NCBI RefSeq assembly: GCF_000264905.1
Contig: NW_006763132.1
Coordinates: 2,916,023 to 2,980,022 of the forward strand
Length of the DNA: 64,000 nucleotides
Direction: 5' to 3'
DNA from: Stereum hirsutum FP-91666 SS1
Taxonomy: Eukaryota > Basidiomycota > Agaricomycetes > Russulales > Stereaceae
Shown here: positions 12,255 through 24,869 of the stretch, in pieces
Numbering within the stretch: the first letter of the stretch is position 1
Layout: each line of letters starts with the position of its first letter
The notes under the pieces: generated by a model
The model's input: only the letters and a program-made list of their open reading frames with translations
Told to the model about the DNA's origin: nothing
The model's database searches: none
Made by a program: the position numbers and the translations under genes

Positions 12255-12309
12255 GCAATGGATGCCTGTCCGTAACGATGTAGAAACGTTACGGACAGGC
12301 ATCCAATGC
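12255..12309. repeat. Near-perfect 23-bp inverted repeat (hairpin)
   Basis: The arms are 12255-12277 and 12287-12309, separated by 9 bases. They pair over 23 positions with one mismatch near the base. The 19 innermost pairs of each arm are perfect and include TGGATGCCTGTCCGTAACG. The hairpin lies alone in the intergenic region upstream of GH43. Origin unknown: a tiny foldback remnant is possible. It is not a bacterial-type terminator. Confidence 0.85.
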
Positions 12310-13381
12310 TTGACTAGGCTTGAATAAAGATTCTGACATTTACTGTCAAAACCCATTCACTCTGAACTCATCCTGTCAAGGACCGACAAGGGTACTGGCA
12401 CTCGCACATGGAGTGAGGTGGAACCTCTAGGATGAGAACATCAATTGATGAGTTTGGGGGCATACTCATGGAACCACCGCGGTCCCAATCGTCACTCTCG
12501 AGCAGTATCTTCTCTTCTTGTCCTGAATGGGTCACTACACCTTGAATGCAGAGCGTCCTTGAACGTTTCAAGACCGAACAAGCTCCCTGGTTTCAAGCGT
12601 CCATCACGGGAGTGGGCGTTCTGGTTACATTTGTCTCTCAAACCACTGGCATAGACACTGGCATTGACACTGGCCTGTGTTGCTCATACCGCCTCTCGTT
12701 TCCAGTATAGCTTTCGTCTCGCTTGTTTCATGCCAATCAAGCCGCCCGACTTATACCTATCCGACCTTAGTTGTCTTACGGTTCGTAACTCCGAGCGTTT
12801 TCGTTGCCTTGATCCTCTATCTAGTTTCTTGCACTCGTATTTACAGACGTCTGCTCAAGGAGCAGAGGGCTATGCTCCTCGCTTCATATGGTCCACGATA
12901 TACTACGCCAGCTCAGCAAGGAGCAGCGGCCCGTGGCGGCGCCTCTTCTCCAAAACCTCCGGCCTTACTCTGTGCATGATTCTCCAAACGGCCCTCCGTT
13001 CGCACCAGCCATGGTCACCTTCCAGAGGTTCATCCTGACTCTTAGTCGATGCCACGAGCTCTTGGTCTCCGTGACTTATCATGAGGTTTCCGTTACGCCC
13101 TGCGTTCTTCTCCTATTCCTCACAGAAACCCATCTGACGCCACGCGAGACTTTACTTCATAATACTTGTTTCTCTCCATCGTGACTGTCAACCGGGACGA
13201 TCATCGTAGGCTGGTGACGACCTCAGACTCCTCTGGACTCCTGTGCTCCTAGTCTGTACTCTATCCAAGAGATCGTCGGCGTCGAGCCTCTTCTCGAAGC
13301 ACATGGAACACTACAACATGCGCTCGTAACCTGCTTCGTTCGTGCCTCCGTGCCTCTTCCGTGGGTGACGCATCGGACGTC

Positions 13382-13388
13382 TATAAAA
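13382..13388 (+). promoter_or_regulatory. TATA-like box of GH43 gene
   Basis: TATAAAA lies 94 bp before the chosen ATG at 13476, a usual fungal distance. This supports that start. Confidence 0.6.
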
Positions 13389-13475
13389 GCGGACTGTGAG
13401 CACCCTGGACGCGAGTTGGGACTTTGAGTTCTATCGCTCCTCCTATTGTGCTACGGATTTCGGAAACCGAGCAAG

Positions 13476-15752
13476 ATGTTCGGACTATTCTCGCTGATTG
13501 TACCAGCCCTAGGCCTGCTGGCAGTCTCGCCTGTACGAGCTGCCAATACAGCGGATATCGTGTCTGGTGCGGCGTGGACCGATACGGACGGGAATGTCAT
13601 ACAGGGGCATGGTGCTGGGATCCTCAAGGTAGGTCAAAACGCGCTTTCAAACCTCTGTTATCCTGGAGATGGACTGATATGTGTGGTTTGTGAAGGTCGA
13701 CAGTACTTACTACTGGTTCGGGGAAGACAAGACGGCTAATAGCGCGCTATTTCATGCCGTCTCGTGTTACACTGTAAGCTCCCCCAGCGTATTCCAGACT
13801 CTTGTATCTCGACACTCATGCTAGTCCAAAATGGTAGTCGCCGGATCTGACGACTTGGACACGACAACCGGACGCTTTATCGCCCGTCGCGGGGACGAAT
13901 ATCTCGTCGAACAACATTGTCGAGAGGCCTAAAGGTACGTCCGTTTGCGATATGCTTCTAGATTGTACTTACAAAGCTTGATGCCCCAGTGATTTTCAAC
14001 TCGAAGGTTTGTGGCCCTCCGTATCTCATTGCACCTTTTTATATATGCCAAATACACGGTATCACAGAACGACGAATATGTGATGTGGTTCCATTCTGAT
14101 TCGAGCAAGTAAGTCCATTTCTTCTGCTACTATATATCTCAACTATAACTCTTACTCATATTTTTTTTTGTTGTGGGTGGTCAACAGCTACGGGTACGCT
14201 ATGGTTGGCGTCGCCACAGCCTCAACGCCCTGCGGACCATACACCTATAAATCAAGCTGGAAGCCTCTCGGTGCTGATTCGAGGGACATGGGACTGTTCC
14301 AGGATGGTACGCTACTTCCTTCTACCCACGTCAATCTCTCGAGCTTCATTTACTCACTCGAATATGTGGCACTGTAGATGACGGAACTGCTTACCTGCTC
14401 TACGCCTCGGACAACAATGTCGACTTCAAGGTCGGGCTACTAGACGATGATTATTACAACATAACGAGTGTGGCCTCCGAGATCGCAGGTTCGTTCTTGT
14501 GCGTTCTGTTACAGTCGCTGACGTAGAGCTCATGCCAGTCGGTTTATTCAATGACCACTCACTTGTGTAGGCGCGAGTCTGGAGGCTCCTGGCGTTGTGA
14601 AGAGAGATGGTGTATACTACCTATTTGGATCGCATACAAGTGGCTGGGCGCCCAATCCGAATAAATTCTTCACTTCATCCGTACGTCATATTCCTCTGCA
14701 CCCTTACCCTCTCCCTGATGCGCTCCCCGCACAACCCTTCGATCGTTTCTGACCCCCTTCCTCTTTTCACAGTCCCTCACCGGCACCTGGTCCACCGAAG
14801 CCGACATCGCCCCTGAATCCACCCGAACGTGGTACTCCCAAAACGCATACGACCTGCCCCTCGGCACCAACGCGATATACATGGGAGATCGGTGGCGGTC
14901 GAATCTGTTGGGAAGCAGTCGGTATATCTGGTATCCCCTCGATTGGAGCAGTGGAAGTCCGGAAGTCATACATGCGGATGTGTGGACGGTGAATTTGGAC
15001 GCTGGTGAGCGATTTTCTTTGTGCATTGTGTATCTTGTTGGAGACGATGTCTCGGTTGCCTTGTCCACAATGCTGAAGGTTTATGAGAGGGGAGTGGGAC
15101 TGATGTATAATGGGTTATGATTCTGTGTAGGGACTTGGACGGTCGTGAATGGCACGTCGTACGAGGCTGAAGATGGGACATTGGGCGGTTCGGCAGTCCT
15201 TTCGTCCAGCTCGGCGTTCTCTGGTGGGCAGACTGTTGGTTTCCTTGGTACGTTCTGCTCCTATCTCCCTTTGACCATGGGCTAATTGACCATCACACTG
15301 TAAACTGGTTGCTGTATACCCAATAGGTAACGGCGGTACAGTGACAATCACCGTCCAAGGAGCTGGCACGAGTCAGTGGGTGGCCCTTTACTACTCAAAC
15401 GGAGACTCGACGTACAGGAACACTACAGTCAGGTGCGTCGTGTTGTTCTCCAAACTTTTCATGAATGATCCCTCGAATCTGAAAATTGAATGCAATGATA
15501 CGCGCGCAGCGTGAACGGTGGTGCGACCACGCTCGTCGACCAGCCTGACTCTGGAGGAGGAAGCGTTGTGATCAGTGTTCCGGTGTTATTGAACTTGAAT
15601 GAGGGAAGCAATACGATCACTTTCGGAGCGAACCAATCTAGTGAGTTCTTTGCCTTAACCTTGCTTCGCTCGTGTATCTGCTTCACTGACCTTGATGGGT
15701 TGTGTTAGACTATGCAGGAGATTTGGACAAGATCATTGTGTACGACTCTTAG
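13476..15752 (+). CDS. Secreted GH43 exo-beta-1,3-galactanase with C-terminal CBM35-type domain
   Basis: Likely removes galactose from beta-1,3-galactan cores of arabinogalactan, outside the cell. The ATG at 13476 starts MFGLFSLIVPALGLLAVSPV, a signal peptide probably cut after about residue 22 (VRA). The GH43 fold starts with VIQGHGAGILKV and TYYWFGEDKT. It continues SPDLTTWTRQPDA, NNIVERPKVIFNSK, DEYVMWFHSDSSNYGYAMVG and SRDMGLFQD. Next come LEAPGVVKRDGVYYLFGSHT and YMGDRWRSNLLGS. The Glu of LEAPG is the expected acid. This matches the Phanerochaete Pc1,3Gal43A subgroup (GH43_24), known to use a Gln in place of a normal base. A CBM35-like sandwich follows: SYEAEDGTLGGSAVLSSS, GGTVTITVQGAG, WVALYYSNGDSTYRNTTVSV, and the end at GDLDKIIVYDS. 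About ten short introns; stop TAG at 15750-15752. No linker or CBM1. Confidence 0.92.
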
Positions 15753-16180
15753 AGTGGTACACAGGTGTGTTGGGAAACCACTTATGAGGCGCGAATATAT
15801 GTAGGGTTACACGGGCTCGAGATACTTCTGCAGGCACCTAGACGGACCTTACATGAATTTACTGAACAACAATGATTCCATCTCTTCAAATCTAGGCACT
15901 TTGGACATGTCTTCGAGCACATCCAGCTCCGAGGGTCCAACGGAAGGCGAAGGACGCATCATCCGTATTTCGGATCTTTTTTCTTATCGACAGCCGACGT
16001 TCCTAGACCGTGCGCTCTCGAGGGACAAATACTGCTGATAAGAAATTCGAGTATATATGAAGCAGCTGTGGATCGCGTTCGCTTGCTCGTTCGACTCCAG
16101 TCGCGTCTGCCTTGACCTCTCTCTCGACTCGTCTCCTTTGGTTTTACTATCAGTACATCCTCGCGGCCTCACGAATCCTC
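15753..16180. other. Intergenic, GH43 / deaminase
   Basis: 3' flank of GH43 and promoter of the deaminase gene. A 61-codon ORF at 15853-16038 is the only open frame and shows no feature. Confidence 0.5.
16052..16058 (+). promoter_or_regulatory. TATA-like box of deaminase gene
   Basis: TATATAT lies about 125 bp before the ATG at 16181. Confidence 0.45.
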
Positions 16181-17483
16181 ATGCATTTTCCTTCTCTCGT
16201 GTCTATCCTGGTCCCTCTCTCGTTACTCGCTGCAGTCGGCGCAGACATAGTAGCGAATGACGATTATAACTCTTCTGGCTTGAAGCTGAACGGGATCACC
16301 GCTGATGTGCGGGAGAAGTATATGAGACTGGTCAATGAGAAGCTGTATGAGCAGGCGGGGAGTGTCTGTCCTTTCGCGTCGTTCGGGGCGATGATCGTGA
16401 ACCACACGGCGTACGTCTTTCCTTCTCCCTCGATTCAATCCCATCCTGTTCTGCCTATATCAGAATCTTGGACTTTCCACGCTGTTCTACTGGGCTCGAG
16501 GGCGACTCGATACTGGAACTTGAGTGAAAAAGTGGATTCTTTGTGGGATAGGGGCTGACTTAGATTCTGTGTGGCGTTTTGGCGACGTGATGTGTGTGGC
16601 ACCACGGTCTTGGGTTTTCTAGCGACGAGGTCGTTTGCGTAGGTGCGAATGACAGGACTGGCGATCCGACGCTTCACGGAGAGATTTCGGCCATTCAAGC
16701 ATGTACGAAGGTGTTCGTGGATAAAAACATGACTTCGACTGAGATGTGAGTCCTTCAAAAGCTCGATTCCTCTACCTTCGTGGATGATATTAGGTGGTGA
16801 GGCTGAGATTGATTTCTCAATAGATATGCAGCCTGGGGAGAATTGTCGCTTTACACAAATGCGGAGAGTTGCCCGATGTGCGCGAGTGCGATTAGATGGG
16901 CCGGGTTCAAAGAGTAAGCCTTCTCTCTTTCAACCTTTTCGCGATGCTCAGGCCGTCTTCCATACTCGTCAGGTATGTCTATGGCACGACGATCAAACAT
17001 AACTACGAGGCCGGTTGGGTATGTCCCTATGCTCCAGGATTTCATCAGCTTTGGACACTGAATGGTCCTGTATATGTCGAACAGGGAGTGATGACTCTCT
17101 CGTCTTGGGACGTATTCCAATATTCCCGCATCCTCCCCGGTGCACAGACCCTCGCCATAGGTCAGATCCTTATCAACGAGACTGATCCTCTGTTTGCGTG
17201 GTATATATGTCTTCATACTTCCAGCTCCATCTCTTCCTCTTCTCGTTCGTTGTCGTTGACACATAGCGATATCACCAGGCAATATAACGACAGCGCTTCT
17301 TGTCCCAACGGTTGCGTCCGTGAGGCCTCGGCTGCGCGTGGCGGGACAATTTGCACGGATCCGACGAATAGCACGAGCAGTAAAAGGGAGGTGGTGTTTG
17401 GCAGTGGTGTTCACGATCATTCCCAGGCGTGTGAGATGGGTGGGTATGCAGGGAGTCACATTGGACATGACCATGGGTTGTAG
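16181..17483 (+). CDS. Predicted secreted CDA-fold (cytidine/deoxycytidylate-type) deaminase
   Basis: Zinc-dependent nucleoside or base deaminase fold, apparently exported. The ATG at 16181 starts MHFPSLVSILVPLSLLAAVG, a good signal peptide. The mature part has VREKYMRLVNEKLYEQAG and CPFASFGAMIVNHT. The first zinc/catalytic motif is in PTLHGEISAIQACTKVF: His plus Glu, as His-Gly-Glu where most members have (H/C)-Ala-Glu. The second motif is LYTNAESCPMCASAIRWAGF (PC-x2-C type: Cys-Pro-Met-Cys). Then come YVYGTTIKHNYEAGW, SSWDVFQYSRILPGAQ and ILINETDPLFAW joined to QYNDSASCPNGC. The tail ends GGYAGSHIGHDHGL, rich in His and Gly; stop TAG at 17481-17483. About four introns. The substrate is unknown: cytidine, guanine or another amine are all open. 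It lies between two cell-wall-degrading enzymes in the same orientation. Confidence 0.82.
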
Positions 17484-19084
17484 GAAATGCTGCCTTGTTC
17501 CATACTGTGTTCAGGTGGTCAAACACAACCACGTTTAGCATAATATCCCATTTATAAGAAAATCTGGAAAGATTTCGCCCTCAAGAGGTCCATTTCTACA
17601 AAGAAATACTCGTGGCGCCATAGTTTGTCGGCTCTCGCCACTCGATCGTGGGAACTGAATCCCAAATCGGCCCAGGTATAAATTTTCTTGCCTTCTGCTG
17701 CCCTCTCTTTCTTCAGAACAAATCCCTGGGGACATAAAAGTTCGGACTCGGCCAGCTCTCTCAGCCTCCTTGTCCGCGTTCCAGTCCCCTTGATTGAACC
17801 AGACACGTCCTACGGGGCGTGGGTCTGCTCACAGTACGCTCTTCTTCTCGTTTGCACTGGGTTCTCTTTCAAGGAGGCGACGCCCGGCTCGTCTGTGGCA
17901 GACGCTCGTGATTGGGGAGGGCACTCGGGAGGGAGGAGAGTGTGCTGTGGGAGACCAACATTATTTGATCCTACGGGGGAGCTCTACGGAGGAGCGGGAC
18001 ATTGGAGTGTCGAGTCCCGACGGTGTGTTCAATAAAAATTTGTGTTTTTGCTTCTTCTGTCGAGGTTTCAATTTCAGGCCTCAGGGTATTTTCTTTGTCA
18101 TGCCCCCGACCACTCCCTTCTACTATGAGAGAGCATCTTGCTGCTGCCAGTGTAGGTGTATGCAATCGCTTCACTACCGACTGTCCGACTGTCCGTTGCA
18201 TGCGAATGGGTGAATTTTACCACGACTTTGCAGGCGCGTCACCGGGCCTGAACGAGCGTGAAAACGTCGGATGTATTCGAATTCTGCTGTGCGCCACCGT
18301 CGTCTACATTGCCTATGGCTGGTCCATCTGTAAACGGCATTAGTTCTGAGCCTGCATGGATTATTCCTGTGGACGTGGTTCTGACGTATATGCGTCACTC
18401 GAGTTTCGGAGCATTTTTAGCTGGAGAGCTTGCAACGTTCTCAGAATCCCTGAGCGCATGCAAGAAATTTCAATGGCTTTCGACGTGACTTGATGGTCAT
18501 TCCATATTCAGACAGTTCTATGACACTCACGGGCCGTGGTCAGTTGCTTATCCGAGTTTTCGCCCCAGTCGAAAGTACTTCACAACTTGGGGTCGACTAT
18601 CCTAATGTCGACTGTAACTCCGCGCCTAGCTTGTTTGCAGAAGTATCTGAACGAGTAGTACACCATGTATCCTCCATCAACTACATGTTTCGTTGTGCAC
18701 AGTCTCATCTCGCTACCAAGGTACGACTAGGCCTCTGAGCCTTCTATCGCATCAGGCGGACATGATTGTCATCGACTGACACTCATAGGGATCATGTGCT
18801 ACGGCCTCCATCTGCTCAGTGCTGAATCTCCCCCTCGCTCATGTGAATCCTGCCAGCATTGTGCCTCCTGTGTCTCGAATCAGCGACGAACATCCGAACT
18901 TCGGCCAGCAAGGACGGTACTGGTGTGGCCGCGATGCTTCTGACCGTAACGAAGGCAAACCATCGGTATAAAACGGGCTCGGAGAGCAGAGCTATCACTG
19001 TGACCCATTCACTCGTCTTTCTCGGCGTGTACATTCACCCCGCATCATCTCCTTCGAGGCGTCACTCGTTCGGCTCAAGACATC
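17484..19084. other. Intergenic, deaminase / GH10
   Basis: About 1.6 kb without a gene I can support. A minus-strand stretch at 17552-17806 reads like coding residues (GKKIYTWADLGFSSHDRVAR) but has no ATG or domain and may be a gene relic. The right end holds the GH10 promoter. Confidence 0.4.
18967..18973 (+). promoter_or_regulatory. TATA-like box of GH10 gene
   Basis: TATAAAA lies about 118 bp before the ATG at 19085. Confidence 0.55.
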
Positions 19085-20881
<1,797 letters not shown>

Positions 20882-22428
20882 AACTTCATTTCCTTTTCCT
20901 GCCGTGCGAATCGATTCAGTTATACGTAAATTTTTCTAGGGTGATCGGAGAAATGAACCTGATGGAAAATGGACAAAGCGCGTCAAAAGAGGGTCTGCTA
21001 TCCCAATGTCCTTATTATACTTATGTAACCCTCACATCGTCTCTTTCAAGGCAATTAAAAACGCCGTGTTGTTGTGACTCCAATATACTAGCATTGAACC
21101 GTCAGAAGGAGTAAGTGAACTTGACCAGAATACATTGATGATAGTATACGTTCAAGTTATTGCGTGTATTATTTTCTCATCAAAATACCCCGTATTTCAG
21201 TGGTATCGATGGCGCAGGTTCTCATATAATATAAATACGTTTCGTAGGTACGAAGAACATGAGAGCGAGCGAAATCAGGGGAGCAGAGAGTCATCTATGG
21301 GCCGGGGAAGTATGAGAACCATCATGAAACTTTGGTGAATTGAAATCCACTCGTCTTCTACGGATGAAGCCTGGTACAACGAGCTGAAAGTTAAATAGGA
21401 GAACGCCCGAAACAGCAAGGTCTAATTGCCGCCCGCCGCGAGTTACAGGATTGAGACTCCGTATGACCGTTTGAGCCGCAGCTGGGACGGAGACCAAATT
21501 TATACTATACTTTTCCGTACCGATAAATGCATCGTCAGCTCCTACATTTAGATCTTCTCTAGAGATTCAGTTACCGGACCTTAATGGAGCATACCGCATT
21601 GCGTTTTATCTTCACCTTATACCTCCTCCAAAGCCATTGTCAAATGTGAGAGCTGATGTTCCATATATCGCGCCCACAAATGGAGGTCTAAAGTTGACAG
21701 TGTCCGGGTGCTAGTCGGAGAGCGTGATCGATGCATAATTTTCTGTGGGCTTGTAACTTCATCCTAACTAGACTAGATAAATAGAGGACTCCCGGTACAG
21801 CCCTGGCAGATACTTTTGATGTCGTGACGGCTGAGAATAAACAAGGCTTGGTGACGGAAAGAAAGCGTGAGAGAGTTTTTGCTGAACCTTAAGCAGCGTT
21901 CTTGACGGATGCAGGGAGGACGATGCCTAAGCCGGCAGGCTATATAGAGTTCAGCAGTTATGCGGCTACGAAAATCGAGAATGAGCATACAGACGGCGAC
22001 GCCGATGCAGATAATAATGATCAAGTCTACTCGATATGTGATGTGCAGATTGCTGTGATGCATTGGCTGCAGCACCAGGGACCTCAGCATCAAGCAATCC
22101 GCGGGGAGCGCACCACACGACAACTACCATGCCACTCTAGGGTACACGCACGCGTCCTACATATACGAAGCAAACGCATGTAGAAAACTCCTCCAGGGCT
22201 GGGACCTCCAGTCGAGACTGTTCCACGCCTATTCTGATCTTTACACTCTCCGCGACTACCTCAGCGACATAAATGAGCGGGGCATCGCTTACACTACTCG
22301 ACAACTCCGATATCGACCTGGAACGATCCGTGCGATACTTGGTAAATTGTACGAATTTCGATGCGATTGAGCGTGACTTCGGTCGGGAAAGGGTTGATGA
22401 GGGGCGTTTTGGTAACCCTGGAGGAGCG
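20882..22428. other. Intergenic downstream of GH10
   Basis: No supported gene. The main content is copy 1 of a duplicated block (21716-21893). Short ORFs at 21135-22183 have no domain. Confidence 0.5.
21716..21893 (+). repeat. Dispersed direct repeat of about 175 bp, copy 1
   Basis: Similar in the same orientation to 25158-25345. Shared landmarks are GAGAGCGTGATCGATG, ATTTTCTGTGG, CTTGTAACTT, CTTTTGATGTCGTG and GCTGAACC. The two copies differ by scattered substitutions and small indels. Unknown origin: a solo LTR fragment, a MITE or a duplicated promoter are all possible. Confidence 0.75.
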
Positions 22429-23483
22429 CTACGTAACACAGTTGTCGTCAGTTCTGGTTCTCATCGGACTAACAACAAGAATATTGATCCAATGATAGGA
22501 CCGAGCACGTACACGACCCTCAATACATCCCTTGAATCGACCAGAAATGAGCTCGAAAAGGCGTCGACGCGTGATTGGGTTGTATTTTCCGTCTTGCGTT
22601 TTGCCGTTCTTAACGTTGATCGTGCCGTCCCAGTCAGACCAACCCTTTGACTTGAATTCGGCCTGGGGAGTAGGAAGAATGGATGCATGTCAATACAGAC
22701 ATATCAATAAAGAGGGTACATATCGATAAGACAACTCACGGATGGCCGAAAACGTATGTTTATGGTTCCTGTTTCGTGGTCCACAAAGACAAGTTCCTCT
22801 GCACGCTCAATTTTGGAGCTGTCGCAGTGTACAGTAGCGACGACACCATTCTGAGCTTGACCAGGAGCACGGAACGAGATGGAATATGGGTTCTTCGGCA
22901 GTGGATATCGGTTTGCGCCCCTGTTCTGTGTGAATCGTACTTGAGTGATAGACGTGACAGGTTTGGGGCGCGACGAAGAAGACGGTCGAGATGAAGAGCC
23001 ATGGTCACCACCAATGGGATTGGCCTCAGAAATACGGAAAATATATGTCAGCGTCTGGACTAAATAACGCTTCGGGCCAATGGAGAGGTGCAGCAACTCA
23101 CTAGGATGTGATGAGTAGTGCACCTATCTATGATAGGCAAAACACTTGGTGGTCCACTGTGAACCTCAGCCTGAGTAATCGTGAAGACAAGATTAGTCTC
23201 AATTTTGGAAGTTGCCGGAATCTCGACCTTGTATAATAACAATGTCAGAGAGTACTCACCGTACTAGAGAATGCTTGCTCATACTAATACATTGCTTTAG
23301 GGTCGTTTCAACTGAAAAAAAGACATCCGAGGTGCGTGCACTTACAGAATCCGTGGGTTCAATCGTGGCAATGTGACCTCCCCGTTCCATCATCCGAGCA
23401 AAGTCTGAGCCCAAGTATTGGTCTCTTTCGAGTATACTTGAGTAGGGGCTGGACAAGCGCGTATCTTGATAAGACTCCACCAT
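22429..23483 (-). CDS. Unrecognised protein, five exons, about 270 residues
   Basis: I do not recognise the family. A consistent gene model can be read: exons 23346-23483, 23265-23294, 23102-23227, 22740-23024 and 22429-22662. All four introns are in phase 0; three begin with GTAAG or GTGAG and one with GTACG, and all end in AG. The exon lengths are all multiples of three and sum to 271 codons including TAG. The ATG at 23483 starts MVESYQDTRLSSPYSSILER. Later parts read VEIPATSKIETNLVFTITQA, a Ser-rich spacer after NPIGGDHGSSS, and then RYPLPKNPYSISFRAPGQAQ, EELVFVDHETGTINIRFRP and KGWSDWDGTINVKNGKTQDG. There is no signal peptide or membrane helix. The exon-2 boundary is the least certain. 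The gene sits between two repeat blocks. Confidence 0.55.
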
Positions 23484-23740
23484 AGCATATAGTCTGAGAA
23501 CTATAGAAGAATTCAGCAAAAGAAAAAGGTGGGAAGCGCTGGGCCGCAGACCACAGTCTGTTATGGGGAGGGCAGATGTTGCCACGATCACTCTGCTGTT
23601 CTGAGGGAACTTGTAGGCCGTAGTTATAGCTGTATTTGCATAAGTGTGTGCGCCTGAAAAGATGTTCGGTAGAGATCTGTCGAAAATACGGCATGAAGAC
23701 CTTTGCTTGCAATAGAACTAATGTTGACCAAAAGCCAGGA

Positions 23741-23900
23741 GTGAGCCATAGAGCTGGACCCAAAGCGACGCTTATTCAGACAGGTTAACAAACAGCGGGA
23801 AAGTTCCCGCTACGACTCACTGATGCTACTAATCCTTAGCGGCTCACAATTGATGGCACATTGCGTGAGCCGTAGAGCTGGACCCAAAGCGTTGCTTGAG
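23741..23900 (+). repeat. 36-bp direct repeat, two copies
   Basis: Copies at 23741-23776 and 23865-23900. Both contain GTGAGCC and AGAGCTGGACCCAAAGCG and then diverge slightly. Confidence 0.8.
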
Positions 23901-23905
23901 ACTAG

Positions 23906-23974
23906 TTGATGCCACATAGCGGCCCGCACGTTGATGCCACACGACAGCCCGCACGTTGATGGTGCATCGCGGGG
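23906..23974 (+). repeat. 25-bp tandem repeat, two full units and a partial
   Basis: Units at 23906-23930 and 23931-23955 both start TTGATGCCACA and end GCCCGCACG. A partial third unit starts at 23956, and a related piece lies near 23850. Confidence 0.8.
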
Positions 23975-24090
23975 AAAATCCAAGAGCGTCGTGACGTCTT
24001 GCTCCATAGGTCGAACTTGGAGCGTAAATTCACCAAATGCACATACCACGTTCCCGCACGAGGAAGGCGACCTTGATTGTGCTCGAAGTA

Positions 24091-24808
24091 CTATCACTCC
24101 AAAAGTGTTCGGTAATTGAGGGGTGTTCGGTAATACTTAGCTCACAGAGCAGCCAATACCAACTCGGTTCTCTTCGATTTTTTTTCAGGTCATTGATGTA
24201 GCTTCATAGAGGCCTCAAATAAATCTCGAAGCTGCAACGGGCACAGGAGGAAAATTGGTTTGAGGAATACCACTTCGGTAAATGGTGTTTATGTAAATCT
24301 GATTCTGCTCTTGTGTTGGTGGATCGGTTCCGATTTGTGTGAATAAATCATGACGAGGTGGAATGGATCATGTCTACCGCCTACCAATTTCTCCATGGCA
24401 CAGATCCATCGTCGTTGTTGAATGGCAGAACGTCGTCCTCGTCGAGCGAGACATCGAAGTCACGCTTGCCAAAATGGGCAGATATTTCGATCTCCGCACA
24501 TACCGAACACCCCTCCAATGCGTGGCAGAGCCACACGTTTAGCACCGCTTTCAGCGGGGTTGAAAATGTCGAAGCCTCGGCATGGTGACTTCGTCGTGAC
24601 CAATGTGCGGAGAAATTACCGAACACCCCTCAAAACCACCGGAAACGTTCCGCTCAACGACAGGCCTCAGTTTTGAGTGGTAAAATCTCAGAGACAGGTA
24701 GCGTGGATGTTTGCCAGCGTCCGTACCAAATCTTGTCTATTCAGAGCTCGATATGAAGTGTAGGGAATATTTTTGCGAATTCGTTACCGAACACTGCTGG
24801 AGTGATAG
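24091..24808. mobile_element. Non-autonomous TIR DNA element (718 bp), Tc1/mariner-like by TA flanks
   Basis: The left end (24091-24115) reads CTATCACTCC...AGTGTTCGGTAA. The right end (24784-24808) is its reverse complement over 25 bp with two mismatches. TA dinucleotides flank both ends (24089-24090 and 24809-24810), as expected for a target duplication of Tc1/mariner/pogo elements. Just inside the left end, TTGAGGGGTGTTCGGTAAT (about 24117-24135) is matched in inverted orientation at about 24615-24633. A further ACCGAACACCCCT lies near 24502, so the motif GTGTTCGGTA recurs. No transposase is encoded: the longest ORFs are about 80 codons and featureless. I infer a MITE-like internal-deletion derivative. 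Superfamily assignment from the TA and the motif alone is moderate. Confidence 0.75.
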
Positions 24809-24869
24809 TATAGGGCTTCCAGCCCACTGATCCAAACACGCGTACAGGAGCGGACCTCGACCCGGTGGC

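Larger units (their letters stand above)
11811..13475. other. Divergent intergenic region, Frag1-like / GH43
   Basis: Shared upstream region of the minus-strand Frag1-like gene and the plus-strand GH43 gene. It contains a strong hairpin (12255-12309) and the GH43 TATA box. ORFs of 60-124 codons at 12440-13180 overlap in several frames without domain signals, so I do not call them. Confidence 0.5.

Noticed and set aside
17552..17806. Minus-strand stretch resembling a gene fragment
   Set aside because: No ATG, no domain and no continuation in neighbouring frames; at most a relic.
24358..24626. Small ORFs inside the TIR element as a possible transposase
   Set aside because: Only about 76-81 codons, with no DDE-type motif or helix-turn-helix pattern visible.
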